Source: Melieria omissa (taxonomy: Eukaryota; Arthropoda; Insecta; Diptera; Ulidiidae). Taken from it: a DNA stretch of 64,000 nt. The position numbers and the translations under genes are program-made. This document shows, piece after piece, positions 1-11,862 of this stretch (within the stretch, counting starts at the first letter, position 1; every line of letters starts with the position of its first letter). Under the pieces are notes generated by a model that was given only the letters and a program-made list of their open reading frames with translations, was not told the DNA's origin and did no database searches. The stretch is from assembly GCA_963971225.1 (NCBI GenBank), contig OZ020269.1:35671264-35735263 (forward strand), read 5' to 3'.

Positions 1-377
1 TATTCGGTTTCACAGCGACAAAAACTTTGAAATTTTATCTTCCAAAGAGCAATGAAGCTGGGTGGTTCCTTAACTATATACCACGACAGTGTCGCAAACA
101 GAATTTAATTTGGGGGGTTTGCGTACAATTTTTGAGCCAAATACCATTCCAAACCATATTTTGTACCAGCAATTTTTGTGTTTCGGGGTTTGAACCCCCA
201 ACCTCCCTGTGTGCGCCAATGTATCACGGCAAAGCAGTGTCAGGTGTTAACCCCAAACCAAAAATTTTTCCCAATTTACAATAGTATGGAAGACCTTTGA
301 CGTTATAGCTCAAATGTGAACCTATTTTATTAGCAAGTGGTGGCTAATAAGCTAAATATTTGCAGCTTGGCAGTATA
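1..377. other. Unassigned AT-rich flank
   Basis: No credible gene is seen here. The segment precedes the terminal repeat of the Tc1-like element that starts at 378. It contains short self-complementary runs such as GGGGTTTGAACCCCC near 183-197, which look like debris of an old terminal-repeat element. The short open frames lack recognisable domains. Confidence 0.4.
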
Positions 378-726
378 CACTAGTCAGAATAAGTTTGCGT
401 ACAGGCAAGTCAAAAATATGTTATGATTAATGTTGACCTCAAAAATGGGTTCTCTGTTTATAAAAACTTATCCACATTTTTCATATGTGCCTTAACCCAT
501 TGCCGGCTACCAGTTCCGCCCATACGATTTCGATAAAATTTCATACACTTCAGCTTTCTATCTCTGCACGTTGCTGAGATATTCATTGGGTATTTTGTAC
601 CCAATAAGCAGCAATGGTAGCTTTTTTCCATACTTTTTAAAGTGATCAGCTAAACACGTGAACAATAGAAGTATTGTTTACAGGTGAGTTAGGAGGCAGA
701 TTTTTATGAGGTTCTAGAGCCACTAG

Positions 727-3462
727 GTTAGGTTAGGTAGGGAAGGGTGTGTGCGTCCCAAGGGCAGCACTTCCATTCGGAGGCCAAAATGGCCCATTGT
801 GAATCCCTTCATGGAAGATTCTGGAGCTAGCCAGTGGCTCTCAGTTCGGGGCAAACCAATTCGACCTCTTGATGAAGGAGAGTAGATCCGATATTTCAAC
901 TACTGCTGCGCAGGCCAAGTCTACCAGGAACCTTGACCCCAAGGTACGGAGTCGGCGTTCCTGCAGAGCCGAGCAGTGGCACAGGTAGTGTTGGATCGTT
1001 TACACTTCTTCCTCATCTCCACAGCTTCTGCAGACATCACTGGACGAGAGGCACCATTTGACCAGCATAGATCCAATGGCGCAGTGTCCAGTGATGACTC
1101 CAACAAGCTGCCTAATAGAGGTTCGACTCAGGGACAGTACATATCGTGTTTTCCTCACGGAAAGGGAAGGCCATATTGCCCGGCAGGTACTGCCATCAGT
1201 TCTGCTCCGCCATGAGGACTCGATGTAAGTTTTACTCAACCTGTCAATACGCAAATACAGGGCAGATATCGGAGGGAGCACAGAGTTATCCACTTCGGTG
1301 AGAGGCAGGGCGACCCCTTTTCTTGCCATCTCATCCGCTGCCTCGTTTCCTGCCACTCCAGAGTGGCCCGGAACCCAGCAGAGAGTGACTCGGTGATGTC
1401 CGATGCCGCGAAGTGCAGTGCGACAACTCTGCACTACCTTTGATTTCACAGTCGCTGATTCCAGCGCTTTAAGGGCTGCCTGACTATCCACACAGATTGC
1501 GATATCCGTGGGTGATAATCCGCTGTCGCGGATTAATTCAGCAGCTTTCCAGATTGCATAGATCTCCGCCTGAAAGATGCTACAGAGGCCCGGGAGTCTG
1601 AAAGACCGTTGAGCCCCTAGTACATCTGAGTGGAGACCAGCTCCTGTACCTTCCTCCATCTTAGAACCATCTGTGAAGATGGTGATGGAGGCGTCTCCTG
1701 TCACACTTGTAAGTCCCCATTCTTCCCTTGAGGGAAAGGAGGTAAGTGCGCGCGAATCAAAATCCAGGTATGGAATCAGATAGTCCGTGCAGGAATCTAA
1801 TTGATGTTCCGTACCTGGCCTCGTAAATGACCTTAGGATCCCAGAGTGTCCATAAGCGTGCTCTTTCCACAAGTTGGCCTCTCTCAGCCTGAGAGCGCCT
1901 TTAGCGGCACAGCACTTAATGAACTGCTCTATTGGGTGGAGATGTAGAATCATCTCTAGGCCTGCCTGGGGGGTGCTTTTGACGGTTCCTGCTATTCCCA
2001 TAGCCGCCAGTCTCTGCACCTTCATCAGTTGCGTCGCCAAGGACCTGGTGTCCTTGGCCGGCCACCAGACAATGGCTCCGTAACATAAGATCGGCCGAAT
2101 GATCGCTGTATACATCCAGTGGACAATGCCCGGCCGCAATCCCCACTTTTTCCCGAAGGCCTTCTGACAGACGTAGAAGGCGTTCACGCTCTTCTTCACC
2201 CGCTCTTCCACGTTGCGTCTCCAAGAAAGCTTGGAGTAGAGTGTGGTGCCAAGGTATTTCACCTCGGGTGAGAGGGTGATAGTGATGCCGCTGAGTTTCG
2301 GCAGCCTAAACTCCGGTATTTTGTATCTCCGGGTGAACAGTACCATAACCGTCTTTGAGGGGTTAACTCCTAGACCGTTATGCTCTGCCCACCTAGAGAG
2401 TTCTCCTAAAGCAGACTCCATGAGATCACTGATGGTGGAAAGAAATTTTCCAGGGATCAGGATAGTGACGTCGTCCGCATATGCTACTACTCGCAGCCTC
2501 CTGGATTCGAAGATCTCGAGGATGTTGTTTATCACAAGCAGCCACAGCAGAGGCGAAAGGATGCCCCCCTGAGGTGTGCCCCTTGTGGTTAACCTCCTCA
2601 CCGAGCACGAGCCTAGGCTGGAGTGAACCCTTCTGCTACTAAGCATATCGCTGGTCCACCTCACCACTTTCTCGTCAACTTCGAATTTTCTAAGTGCACT
2701 GGTTATTGCCTCTAGAGTGACGTTATTAAAGGCCCCCTCAATATCGAGGAAAGCGGCTAACGTATACTCCTTGACGCTCAGCGATTTTTCGATCGTCTGA
2801 ACGACCTCATGCAAGGCGCTGTCTACAGATTTTCCCCTGCAATACGCATGTTGCGTCCTGCAGAGTCCCCTGACATAGACATCTACCAGCCTCTCCAAAG
2901 TCTTAAGAAAGAACGATGACAGGCTGATCGGTCTGTAGTCTTTTGTAGTGATGTGGTTTGACTTCCCCGCCTTGGGGATGAACACCACCTTAACCTCTTT
3001 CCAGGCGCGTGGTACATAGCCCTGTTGGAGAGATTCCCGAAAGATTCGCACCAAGACTTTGACCACTGCCTCCTTAGACCATTGCAGCATAGCCGGAATG
3101 ACACCATCGGGACCCGGAGATTTGTACGGGTTGAAGGTGTCTATCGCCCATGCCACTTTGACCTCATCGATAATCTCCTGAACTAATACATCCGGTCGTG
3201 ACGAGTGCTGTCTATGAGGCGTTGTCGTCTCAACAACACTTGTGCAACCGGGAAGGTGGGTGTTCATGAGAGTCTCTAGAAGCTCCTCTCTCGATTCTGT
3301 CCACGAGCCGTCAGATTTCCTAATGCTGTTAGGGGTATGTGATGCCCCAGCTAGCACTTTGCGAAGTCTGGCGGCCTCGTTTCACCACATTTTCCACCTC
3401 CGAAAAATTCACAATTTTTGGAGTCTGGTAACTCTAGCTAGATGGCGGAATTAGGGTGACCT
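727..3462 (-). mobile_element. LOA-like non-LTR retrotransposon, 5'-truncated (copy 1)
   Basis: A minus-strand insertion flanked by a 7-bp duplication CCACTAG (720-726 and 3463-3469). Its 3' end at 727 carries a short tail of CCTAA pentamers read on the element strand. It lacks ORF1 and the endonuclease domain, as expected for incomplete target-primed reverse transcription. It differs in sequence from the complete LOA copy at 51997-57487, so it is a related but separate family. Confidence 0.85.
841..3366 (-). pseudogene. LOA-type ORF2 remnant: reverse transcriptase and RNase H
   Basis: The frame starts in the linker before the reverse transcriptase, runs through the RT palm (catalytic AYADD), then an RNase H domain (FTDGSK, CVDSQAALKAL, CWVPGHSGVAGNEAADEMA) and a C-terminal Cys-rich finger (CRSCGDEEE). 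The open part is 1000-3357. A TAA at 1000-1002 replaces what should be a Glu codon; the same frame continues for about 53 codons to a TGA at 841, including the expected His/Cys finger half (HYLCHC). An in-frame TGA also lies just upstream, near 3380. The role of the intact protein would be target-primed reverse transcription; this copy is dead. Confidence 0.85.
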
Positions 3463-4032
3463 CCACTAGACTAAGGTAGTTCCATCTTTACCCCAACCAT
3501 CCCTATCAATGATTTTGAGATATCTCTACCACGAACTTTTCTGTGATTTTCTTAAAAAGTCAGTTTCCATGGGTAAAATTTTACCCATTATGCAGCAATG
3601 GGTTAACTGCACGTTTTGTTCTATTTTAAATGAATTAAAATAATAATTTTCAATGTATTAGTATTTATTGACAATATATATGTGTACAAAACAAATAACG
3701 GGAATTTCCGGTTAAGCTTTTTATTTTTTTTGGAAAATTTGTATTCCATTGAACAGTAAACGGACTTGTAAATTATTTGGAACTGTATACGTGCTTGAAA
3801 TTTTATAGAAAGCAATAGAATCCAACAGAAAAAAAAATGGATAAAAGGATCTAAACTTTCCAAAATTTTCAAAAAATTTCATGAAATTAGGGAAACTTTT
3901 GGGAGAGCACATTCGTCATTTTGAAAAGCCATCTTAAATCTTAAAACAAAAAACAGAAAATCTTGCTTCGTTACTACGATCTGACCATTTTCTTAAGTTA
4001 CCCGAGCAAGAGGATTCGATTGTTTGCGATCA

Positions 4033-5030
4033 TTGCATCACAATCTAAGGCTGGTTGCATCCAATATCTTCAGAAATGTACAGAAATATTTTATAAACCC
4101 CATTAGCAGTGACTTTATAAGAAAAGTTCTGAAAAAAACATACTTCCCCTACATAACAGCATGTAAGAAGCCCATATTTAGCTTACTTACAAGGAGCACA
4201 GAATTGCTTTCGTAAAAGAGTCCATCAAGGAGTCTAAAAAACCGGATTTCCGGGACGAAATGTTGTTATCTATAGAAAGTGGGACCTTTATTATTATCTG
4301 ATAATGGTTTGGCATATTTGGCATTAAAAGGCATCAACTAATTTGAACAGGATTCTGTTAATAACAAAAATCTGAAATTAACAGTGAAGCACAGCATATG
4401 TGGAGATATGGTATGGGGCTGCATGTCAGGAAAAGGAGTGAGCAGGCTGTGTTGTTTTATTCAGAAATGTTTCCGGGGGGTTATTTACATATTCTAAAAG
4501 CTTATGTAAGCCAAGGTTTCAAAACTTTGGATCAGATTCCAACATATCTTTTCAACCTTAGCGCGCAATGCATACGATGCGATCAGTGCATCATAATCTA
4601 AGGCTAGTTGCAGACATAATTTATAAAACCCAGTAGCAGTGACTTTATAAGAAAAATCCAGAAATAAACATATTTCCTCCACATAACAGCATGTAAGAGC
4701 CCATATTTAGCTTACTTGCAAGGAGCACAGCATTGCTTTCGAAAAAGAATCCACCAAAGAGTCTAGAAACTGAATTTCCGGGACGATGTGTTGTTATCTA
4801 TAGAAATTGGGACGATTCATTATTATCTGATAATGGTTTGGCATATTTGGCATTAAAAGGCATCAACTAATTTCAAGAGGAACCTGTTAATAACAAAAAT
4901 CTGAAATTAACAGCGAAGCATAGCATATGTGGCGATATGGTATGGAGCTGCATGTCAAGAAAAGGAGTGAGCAGGCTGTTTTTTTTTCAGAAATGCTTCC
5001 GAGGAGTTATTTACATATATACCTCAGGGC
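4033..5030 (+). repeat. Imperfect tandem duplication inside the Tc1-like element
   Basis: 4033-4540 and 4584-5030 are alignable direct copies, sharing for example TATCTGATAATGGTTTGGCA and the transposase stretch around GGTATGG. They differ by many substitutions and small indels, so the duplication is old. Both copies cover the region encoding the middle of the transposase. Confidence 0.7.
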
Positions 5031-5580
5031 GCAATGCATACGATGTGAAGCTATGTTTCCTATTAACTGACTCAACAAAGTTGAAAAACTTCCTCCCTAG
5101 TCATCTAACGTGCATTAAATTGAGTATATAAGGGGTTTACTTGAATCCTGAACCCAACAACACTCCATCTTCAAAGATATAGTAAACCAATATAACAATT
5201 CAAGGATATAACAAAATAACCGCTGAAAAAACACCGATTTAATAAAATTTACCGAAACTTCTACAGGGAGTTCAAGCGAAAAAAGCATGTTCACAAAGTT
5301 ATTAATTTTTGGACAAAACTTAGTTTCAATTAAATTTTAACTACATAAACTTATCTTGTACGCAAACTTTTTCTGAGGTGAATTCATAACATATTTTGTT
5401 TTTGGCCCTTCTTATACAGTTTAGTCAAGTTTTTGATATTATTATCTTAATAGAATAAAAGAAGTAACTTTACTGAAGAAATAAAAAATATTTTGTTTTT
5501 GAAAAATTACTTTAAGTGATTTATTTTTCATATGAAAAAAATACGTACCTCTTGTACGCAAATTTATTCTGACTAGTGTA

Positions 5581-6385
5581 TATTATTCGCAGCAAACATA
5601 AATTAGATATCACGAAAAAAAAGTCAAAGTCTTGAGAAGGTAACGCGAGTGGGTATTGGTGGTTCAAACCTCCAAAATATCTGCTAGGTACAAAAATTAT
5701 GAGTGATACATTGAAATTAAGTGGTATTGGTGTCGAAACGGTTTTTATGCAATTTTCAGAGCACATACACCCTTATGTTCGTTTCTGCAAGCGTTAGTAG
5801 GAAGGAAACGAGACTTCTAGCACTGGCCAAAAGCCCATGACTCGTGCTATATCTGTTCCGATCAATGTTAGCAAAAACGCAAAACCCGAAGATTCTGCAA
5901 TTATTGCACTATAAATATGTGTTTAATGTTTTTAACTTAAAATAACCAATAAATAACGCTTGTTTTAAAAGCCAACGACGACTTCTTCGTCGTGCGCTAT
6001 TATTTTCACTGTTCCTATACAACTTGTGTGAAGGTACTCGGGTACCTTCGTATTAATGATAGGTGGGAATTTCTTGTATTGATAGAACGTTTGAGAAAAG
6101 TATGAGTGGTATAGATGAGTAGTTGAGTGCAAAACATGAATTACAAGTTTTAGTTTTCACGCGATCACTTTTAGTTTATTATTTTGCGAAACTATGTATC
6201 TATAATTGGGTCGTATTTTAGCTTTATTATGAGTTTATGTTTTAAAAGAAAATTTCGTGTAGATAGACAGTGTACATACGTGGTTGTTATGGGTGTGGTT
6301 ATACATAGTTATGCACAAATAACAAAAGGACTTTTCCTCTACCTATTTTATTTTGGAACATAACCCTAAAATGTATATGAAAGTT
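5581..6385. other. No gene seen
   Basis: AT-rich sequence without domain-bearing frames. One short perfect hairpin is visible near 6031-6050 (GAAGGTAC TCGG GTACCTTC). No terminal repeats with matching duplications could be paired here. Confidence 0.4.
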
Positions 6386-6461
6386 AAGTCTTCTATAACG
6401 CGAATCACATAACGCGGTATTTTCTTGGAACGTAACCACCGCGTTATACGAGGGAGACCTG
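6386..6461. mobile_element. Solitary pogo/Tigger-like terminus
   Basis: Read from the right, the end is CAGGTCTCCCTCGTATAACG flanked by TA. It is followed by several GCGTTAT-type subterminal motifs (6394-6402, 6408-6416), the style of Tigger/pogo transposon ends. No partner end is found to the left within this window, so it is a fragment. Confidence 0.5.
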
Positions 6462-6529
6462 TAATACTATGTTACAATTGTTATACCCTTAGGAAAATGT
6501 GAACGGTACAAATGAAATGTTAGGAAAAA

Positions 6530-7096
6530 GTCGCAGTAACTAAATCGATAGCTATAATATATAAATCATTAATCATCTCTGGATAGCGCAATTCATTCAC
6601 CGTAACTGTTGATCCAACCTCATTTTCGAAAAAGTAAGGTCCAATGACCTTACCTGCTTGTTGACGTAGCCACCGAGGTGGAAATGGGCCTCATTAGTCA
6701 AGATGATTTTTCGATGGAATTCCGGATCATTTTCATGCATTTCAAGCACCCAATCAGCAAAGACACCATGTTGTTGATGATCGGTCGGCTTGAGTTCTTG
6801 TGTTAACTGAACTTTATAAGCCTTAAGATCCAACTCTTTATGCAAAATACGGTGTAATGACGTTTTTGGAATGCCCAATTCCAAAGAACGACGAGGAATC
6901 GACAAACCTGGGTTTTCTTCAACACTTTGGGCTACAGCAGCAATATACTCAGTTGTTCTTGAGCGACGTGCACGGGTTTTATTCTTCACATCACTAACTT
7001 GTCCCAACAGCTCGAATTTGTGACTGCAAGATTTTCACCATTTTTGTAGTGAATTTTAATAATTTCAATGCGTTGTTGAAGCGTGTATCGTTCCAT
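6530..7096 (-). pseudogene. Mariner-like transposase, frameshifted and deleted
   Basis: From an ATG at 7096 the frame begins MERYTLQQRIEIIKIHYKNG, the helix-turn-helix start of this family. It shifts frame near 7010 and continues as an open 136-codon stretch with the first catalytic region (KIILTNEAHFHLGGYVNKQ; the usual first Asp of DEAHF is Asn here). After GGYVNKQ the catalytic middle is deleted and the sequence jumps, out of frame, to the family's C-terminus (GPYFFENEVG then ELRYPE), ending at a TAA at 6530. It cannot encode an active enzyme. Confidence 0.75.
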
Positions 7097-7200
7097 TTTT
7101 AGTAATGGCGTAGTTTCTACTTGTCAAATGTCAAAGAATAAAAGCTTCAAAAGTGACAGCTACCGAAATACCGGGTGATTCAAAATAACACCTCTTGTTG
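6530..7200 (-). mobile_element. Mariner-type element of the long-HTH (DUF4817-like) group, internally deleted
   Basis: The transposase relic (6530-7096) lies 104 bp from a terminal sequence that includes GGTGATTCAAAATAACACC (7173-7191) and ends CTTGTTGGAAAACCC before TA. The left inverted repeat is not recognisable, so the copy is also truncated or diverged on that side. Confidence 0.6.
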
Positions 7201-7712
7201 GAAAACCCTATACACTAAGTATCAAACAAATTTGTGTACTTTAAAGGTACAACTGAAAAGAAATAAATCTGTAAGTAAATTGCAATCTTATTATTCTTTG
7301 TCTTCATTCGTCCTAAACATTTGAAGCCCGAATCTCAGCTCAATTAAAGTCCGCATTCCCAGCTGTGTTTACCTTATACACTGAAAATAAGACGTGGCGG
7401 GATGTTCCAAAATATTTGTTTTTATATAGGACGACGCTGTTTTTTAATAGTAAACAGACCGCGATAACAAAGCCAAAATGTATACGAGCAAGTCAATAGT
7501 GGAAGTCTCCAGTGGAAGGATCATGTTGAGGAGGCCCATCATCTCCTGGTGTGACCAATTAGAAAAAGAGCGTAAAGCAGAGGCACCTGAAGTGAGATTT
7601 TGCGACAGGTGTAACCCAGTAGTGGCCGTTATTATGGCCAGTTAAGTAAGTATGTCAAAATAAATGGTAAGTACACAAATATCCAATGCTAGCATTGGGT
7701 ATTTTACTCTCT
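7201..7712. other. Intergenic sequence with a possible RTE scrap
   Basis: Around 7500-7580 the plus strand can be read as a degenerate version of the C-terminal RTE reverse-transcriptase tail (RRPIISWCDQLEKE). The similarity is short. The rest shows nothing. Confidence 0.3.
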
Positions 7713-7887
7713 GGCCGCCGTAGCTCTGCTGGCTAGTGCGTTGGGCCGCGAGTCAAATGCGACGCTCGAACCCAGGCTCAAGAATCCCTTGCTGCTAAAC
7801 CAAAAAAAAAAAAGAAAAACGACAATTTTTCTGTCAGCGGCTGTCCTCTCAGCAGGAAATTTAAACCTCTGAAGTGAGGGACATGAG
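7713..7887 (+). repeat. tRNA-derived SINE, family 1, 3'-truncated
   Basis: The head has a polymerase III A-box-like TAGCTCTGCTGG (7721-7732) and a B-box-like GGCTCAAGAATCC (7775-7787), followed by an A-rich linker and the body CTGTCCTCTCAGCAGGAAAT. It matches the copies at 9100-9402 and 32181-32504 on the opposite strand but ends early. Confidence 0.75.
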
Positions 7888-9099
7888 CACCAACATAACA
7901 CAAAAAATCGGATATACGTAACACGCGGAAATTAAAAATTCGCGATGCTTTTGAACAGACCTCGTGTATCTCACTAAAAGTACTTTCACCAAGTTTGTCA
8001 AAGGTGTAAAAAATCATATTTAACCTTGGTTCGCCAACTTAAGTTTTAGTTAAAAAAAACCGTGTCCAATTTTGATTTGAAGTGTTTTCACGAACTTTGA
8101 ACTCAATACGAAATACGCGTAGAATTTTTTTATTTAGAGTATTTTCATCAAGTAAGGAGTCGATAGGCCTATTATATCAAGTTTCTTCATACAACACCTC
8201 AACCTATGTTTTGCCCCTTTAGATCACGAATTTTATAAAATACCATCTTAGCGGAGGTTAATTTTTCAAGATGTACCTACAAATCAAATTTCATCAAATC
8301 TTTACAAATCCGCTACAAATCTTCAGCGGTTTGGGCTGGGCGATGATAAATTAGTCAGTCAGGACAATCAATTATGTGTATATAGATACAATATAAAGAT
8401 ATTAGACACTAGGAATAGCTATAAGCAAGACAAGGACTATGTTTACTACGAAGTAATTCTATGCTACAACTAATCTATCTTTGCGGAATTCTCAACAAAA
8501 TGGGTTCATTGAAATTTCGGAAAATATTTGCAAAACAAAACTTCATATTCGATGATCACTTTTGTACAGAATAAATAAACTGCCACATCAAATGCAATAA
8601 CTCTACTTCCAGCGAAAATGTCATGAAATTTTGACCGGAAATCGAATAAAGATGTAACTTTATATCAACGTGTTAAGTAATATCTATGGTCTAAATTGGG
8701 GGTAACATGGATTAAAGTGTTATATGTAGAAACGTGATTCTATGGGTTCAGATTTCATTGACTAAGTAAAAATACTACAAAATAAACAAAATGCGAAAAA
8801 TATTTTTCTAATTTGTAATCGAAATTTGACAGTATCAATAACGCGTTAAGGTTTGTAAAAGGAAACTATGACAAATAATTACAATAATAAATGAAACAAT
8901 TCAAATAAAAATCAACTCAACATTTCCCTGAAAATCAAAGTGTCACTAAAGGTCAACTAAAGCTTAAAAGTATGTTATAGAGAAATATTTCCTGGAAACG
9001 CTTTAAGTGAAAAGTAAATCGACACGTGTTTATAATTTGTTTGTTGAAATAAGGATCTGGTTAAATAGGCAAATAATATTGAGATTAGATTATTTCAAT
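7888..9099. other. No gene seen
   Basis: 1.2 kb of AT-rich sequence with stops in all frames. A stretch near 7960-8000 (tcactaaaagtactttcacc) resembles, inverted, the sequence around 9535-9560, suggesting an older interrupted repeat around the MITE and SINE insertions. Confidence 0.35.
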
Positions 9100-9402
9100 G
9101 ACTCGCACGACAGCCTGATTACGAGACTAAGGCCCGCAACCATCCATGTTGTGCGTGTGAATTTTCTCAAGGTTTGAAGGGACCTAGAGTTTTATGACGA
9201 TTCCGAACGGCGAGTTGGGAGCTTTTTCATAGGCAATTTTACTCTCAGAGGTTTGCCATTTCCTGCTGAGAGGACAGCCGCCGACAGAAAAATTGTTGTT
9301 TTTTCTTTTTTTTGGTTTAGCAGCTACGGAGTCTTGAACCTGGGTTCGAGCGTCGCATTTGACTCGCGGCCCAACGCACTAGCCAGCTGAGCTACGGCGG
9401 CT
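9100..9402 (-). repeat. tRNA-derived SINE, family 1
   Basis: On the minus strand the head has A box TAGCTCAGCTGG and B-box-like GGTTCAAGACTCC, then an A-rich linker, the conserved body AGCAGGAAATGGCAAACCTC, and a core CCGTTCGGAATCGTCATAAA followed by CTCTAGGTCCC. It is about 300 bp. RNA polymerase III promoters of tRNA origin define SINEs; mobilisation would depend on a LINE partner, here unknown. Confidence 0.8.
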
Positions 9403-9725
9403 AAGTATATCTTAGATTATTAACTCTTTAATTAATTAATTGATTACAAATCGAAATATCCAAATATTGGCGTCTGATAAAAGTGGCGGGTAATGTGATA
9501 TACCCGAAAAAACGTTTTTTAACAGACCTTTTAGTTTCAAACTTGGTGAAAATACTCCAAATCAAAAATAATTAGAGACGTGCTTCTCATTTTTTTCAGA
9601 AAATCACAATCTGACGGGGTAAAACAAACTAACAATTTGTATCGAAAAACATGATTTCATGGATATTTTTTATCTAAAACCTAACCATAATAGATTTTTG
9701 AAATTATTCCTCTTCAAATATTATA
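9403..9725. other. No gene seen
   Basis: AT-rich spacer between the SINE and the MITE. The motif GTGATATACCCGAAA (near 9496) recurs in similar form after the MITE (TATATCACATTACCCGAAA near 10772-10791), so the MITE probably landed in an older repeat. Confidence 0.35.
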
Positions 9726-10700
9726 AGGGAGAGGGCTGGGTTGTGAACCAGGCTGGGGTGTGAACCATTGCCGTTTTTTCTTTCCCTAATTGACATATCG
9801 CCAATCCTTCAACTGTCAATTTTGTCTTATGATATGACTCTGCTCTGTGGTTACACCGAAGTACAAACACGTATTGCTTGTGGCAGCAATCGAGTTTGAA
9901 AGACATCGTGTTTGAAAATCGACTGCGAAAACTTGTTGGCTTTTTTTTAAAGTGCTATCTTAGTGACTGAGCTTATTGCAAAAAGGTCAGTGTAATACAT
10001 GTTTATTTAGTGTTTTGATTCTATTTTACGATGCAATATTTGTTTATGTCGAATTATGATTGGAAGTGTCGTTTATTTTAAAGTTTCCAAAATGGCATCG
10101 TGGTTGGGCTGTGAACCACTGAGGTGGCTGGGTTATGAACCACCTGTTTTTCGTACTACATTTGTTCTAACACTGTCAAATATGGACGGATATATTAAAA
10201 TAAAGTCATTTTATATAATTTAACTCGATTTCGTTGTGTTCACTTGAAGTGAGCCAATACGAGAACACGTTCGTATTTCACATGCAAACATTCCGACACA
10301 GATTAGGATGAAAATTTAAAAAATTGAGCAGTTTCATTCATTGCGATTTTTTGGCCTAAGAGGCGTCATTATAACTTTTTTTCACCTCTTGAGGCTTCCT
10401 GATTAAATAAATTCTCAATGTACTTAAAAATTATGGGTGTTTTCTTCGTATTTTCTGACTTTAATAGGGATTTTCCAGATGGTTCACAACCCAGCCACTT
10501 TTTTGAAAAAGCGAAAAATCACGTTCTTAGAAAATTGGACGTAGAGAGTTAAATTTCAATCAAAACGGTAATCTGTCTTCATAACAAAGTTGCGTTATAT
10601 ATTCACCTTTCCAACGGTATCTTCGATTTTTCGATATCTTTATTCTGAGAAAAGTTAGAGCCGAAAAACAAAACCCGGTTCACACCCCAGCCCTCTCCCT
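9726..10700. mobile_element. TA-flanked MITE with repeated GGCTGGGTTGTGAACC motif
   Basis: The inverted ends AGGGAGAGGGCTGGGTTGTG (left) and the complement of CACACCCCAGCCCTCTCCCT (right) are flanked by TA on both sides. The motif GGCTGGG(T/G)TGTGAACC occurs at the left end twice (about 9734 and 9751), near 10104 and 10127, and inverted near 10479 and 10679. It has no coding capacity. TA duplication suggests a Tc1/mariner-class transposase; repeated subterminal motifs are usually transposase binding sites. Confidence 0.65.
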
Positions 10701-10934
10701 TACAATTTAGCATATATTCATTTCTGTATACAAACAGTACTGCTGTAATAAGTTCGGATACTGTGATGAACTATATCACATTACCCGAAATTTATTTTTT
10801 GTGAAAAAAATATTATAGAAAAACAATAATAATTTTGTTAAGGAGAGAGAAGGAGTACCTCGCAAACTCATAATCGACATCACGGATTTACTTCTGATTA
10901 AACTCGAACTTTGTAATAATTTATTTTTTGTAAC

Positions 10935-11103
10935 TTTTAGGCTTATCTTGCCCGTGCTCCTCTATGGCGCTGAAGCATGGACAATGACGAAACGACATAG
11001 CGGCCCTTGGAGTGTTCGAGAGGAAGAGGGAGGAGGAGGGAGGAGGAGGGAGGCCGTGTCTCCGGTGGAAGGACCAAGTGGAAGAGGCCCTGTCATCTCT
11101 TAA
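10935..11103 (+). pseudogene. RTE-clade reverse transcriptase fragment (C-terminal)
   Basis: The plus strand reads LILPVLLYGAEAWTMTKRH, the conserved end of RTE/BovB-type reverse transcriptases (normally followed by an FERKVLR-type segment). Then come a GGAGGA simple repeat and a degenerate RWKDQVEEAL tail. No complete domain remains. Confidence 0.6.
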
Positions 11104-11664
11104 ATGAATTGAAATTTTTATTAGTTTCGTAAATATATTAATAATTTTAGTCGTTGGATGCTCAAACATTTAATAATAGCAAGTAAAAAATTGTCGCGAA
11201 AAGTTTGAATTTGATTGTTCACGAGATGGAGAAATCGAAGTGGCAATATTGTCGCTCAGCTGATCAGCTGATTTTTAAGTTTATGTTTACGGAAATAAAG
11301 TTTTGAGTAATCGCTAAAATTTTCTAAGTTTATGTTTATGGTTAAGTTTATGTTCTGTGTCATGAGTAACTGGCCCATTAGTCTCGCGTAAGCGGGCTGT
11401 CGTGCCAATCAATTAATTAATTAATTATTAATCTAACCACCGATTTTAAGTAAACTGGTGACTATGTTTTTGATCCGCAACGATATTTGATCATCCCCAA
11501 CGTATTTATTATTTTGAATTGTGATTTAATTATATCCATAGTTTATTTTTTATATACATACAAGAGGGGGTTGGGGGGTCAAACCTCCAAATATCTGTTT
11601 GTTGCACATATTGGATCAGAACTTCATATGATTTCAAATAGTATTGAGCTTAAAAGTTACATAC
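11104..11664. other. No gene seen
   Basis: AT-rich spacer. Contains a TTAA-rich run (11409-11430) and, at 11568-11600, a GGGGGTCAAACCTCC-like motif similar to 5658-5690, which suggests a shared but unresolved old repeat. Confidence 0.35.
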
Positions 11665-11862
11665 ATATGTACTAGGCATCGCAATCCCGGGATCCCGGGA
11701 TCCCGGACTTTTTCCAGTCCCGAAAATCCCGGGATTCAAATCTTTTAATCCCGGGATTTTCGGGATTGCAAAAGATGCTTCAAAGTTCAAATGAAATAAA
11801 TTTAAAAGCACAAAAACCCAATTCCTTATCTGAAGGAGGAGGGAGGAGATAGAGGGCGTATT

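Larger units (their letters stand above)
496..3602. mobile_element. piggyBac-type non-autonomous element (TTAA target)
   Basis: The left end reads TTAA-CCCATTGC and the right end GCAATGGG-TTAA, the TTAA duplication and CCC-initial terminus typical of piggyBac elements. Without the retrotransposon nested at 727-3462 it is about 364 bp and has no coding capacity. Inner short repeats resembling the terminus occur near both ends (GCAGCAATGG near 609-618 and GCAGCAATGGG near 3591-3601). It lies inside the Tc1-like element. Confidence 0.7.
378..5578. mobile_element. Tc1-like DNA transposon, decayed, with nested insertions
   Basis: The ends are inverted repeats of about 25 bp (left CACTAGTCAGAATAAGTTTG, the right end being its near-perfect complement), each flanked by TA. 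The family is Tc1/mariner. Translation of the plus strand near 4380-4500 and 4905-5010 gives a Tc1-type transposase stretch (MVWGCMSGKGVSRL and a variant), interrupted by stops. About 3.1 kb of the length is a nested piggyBac-type element with a LOA retrotransposon inside, so the element itself is about 2.1 kb. It also contains an imperfect tandem duplication (4033-5030). It is a fossil. Confidence 0.75.

Noticed and set aside
727..741. GGTTAGGTTAGG as telomeric repeat
   Set aside because: It is the 3' tail of LOA copy 1, next to a 7-bp target duplication; the same applies to CCTAACC units at 20594-20618.
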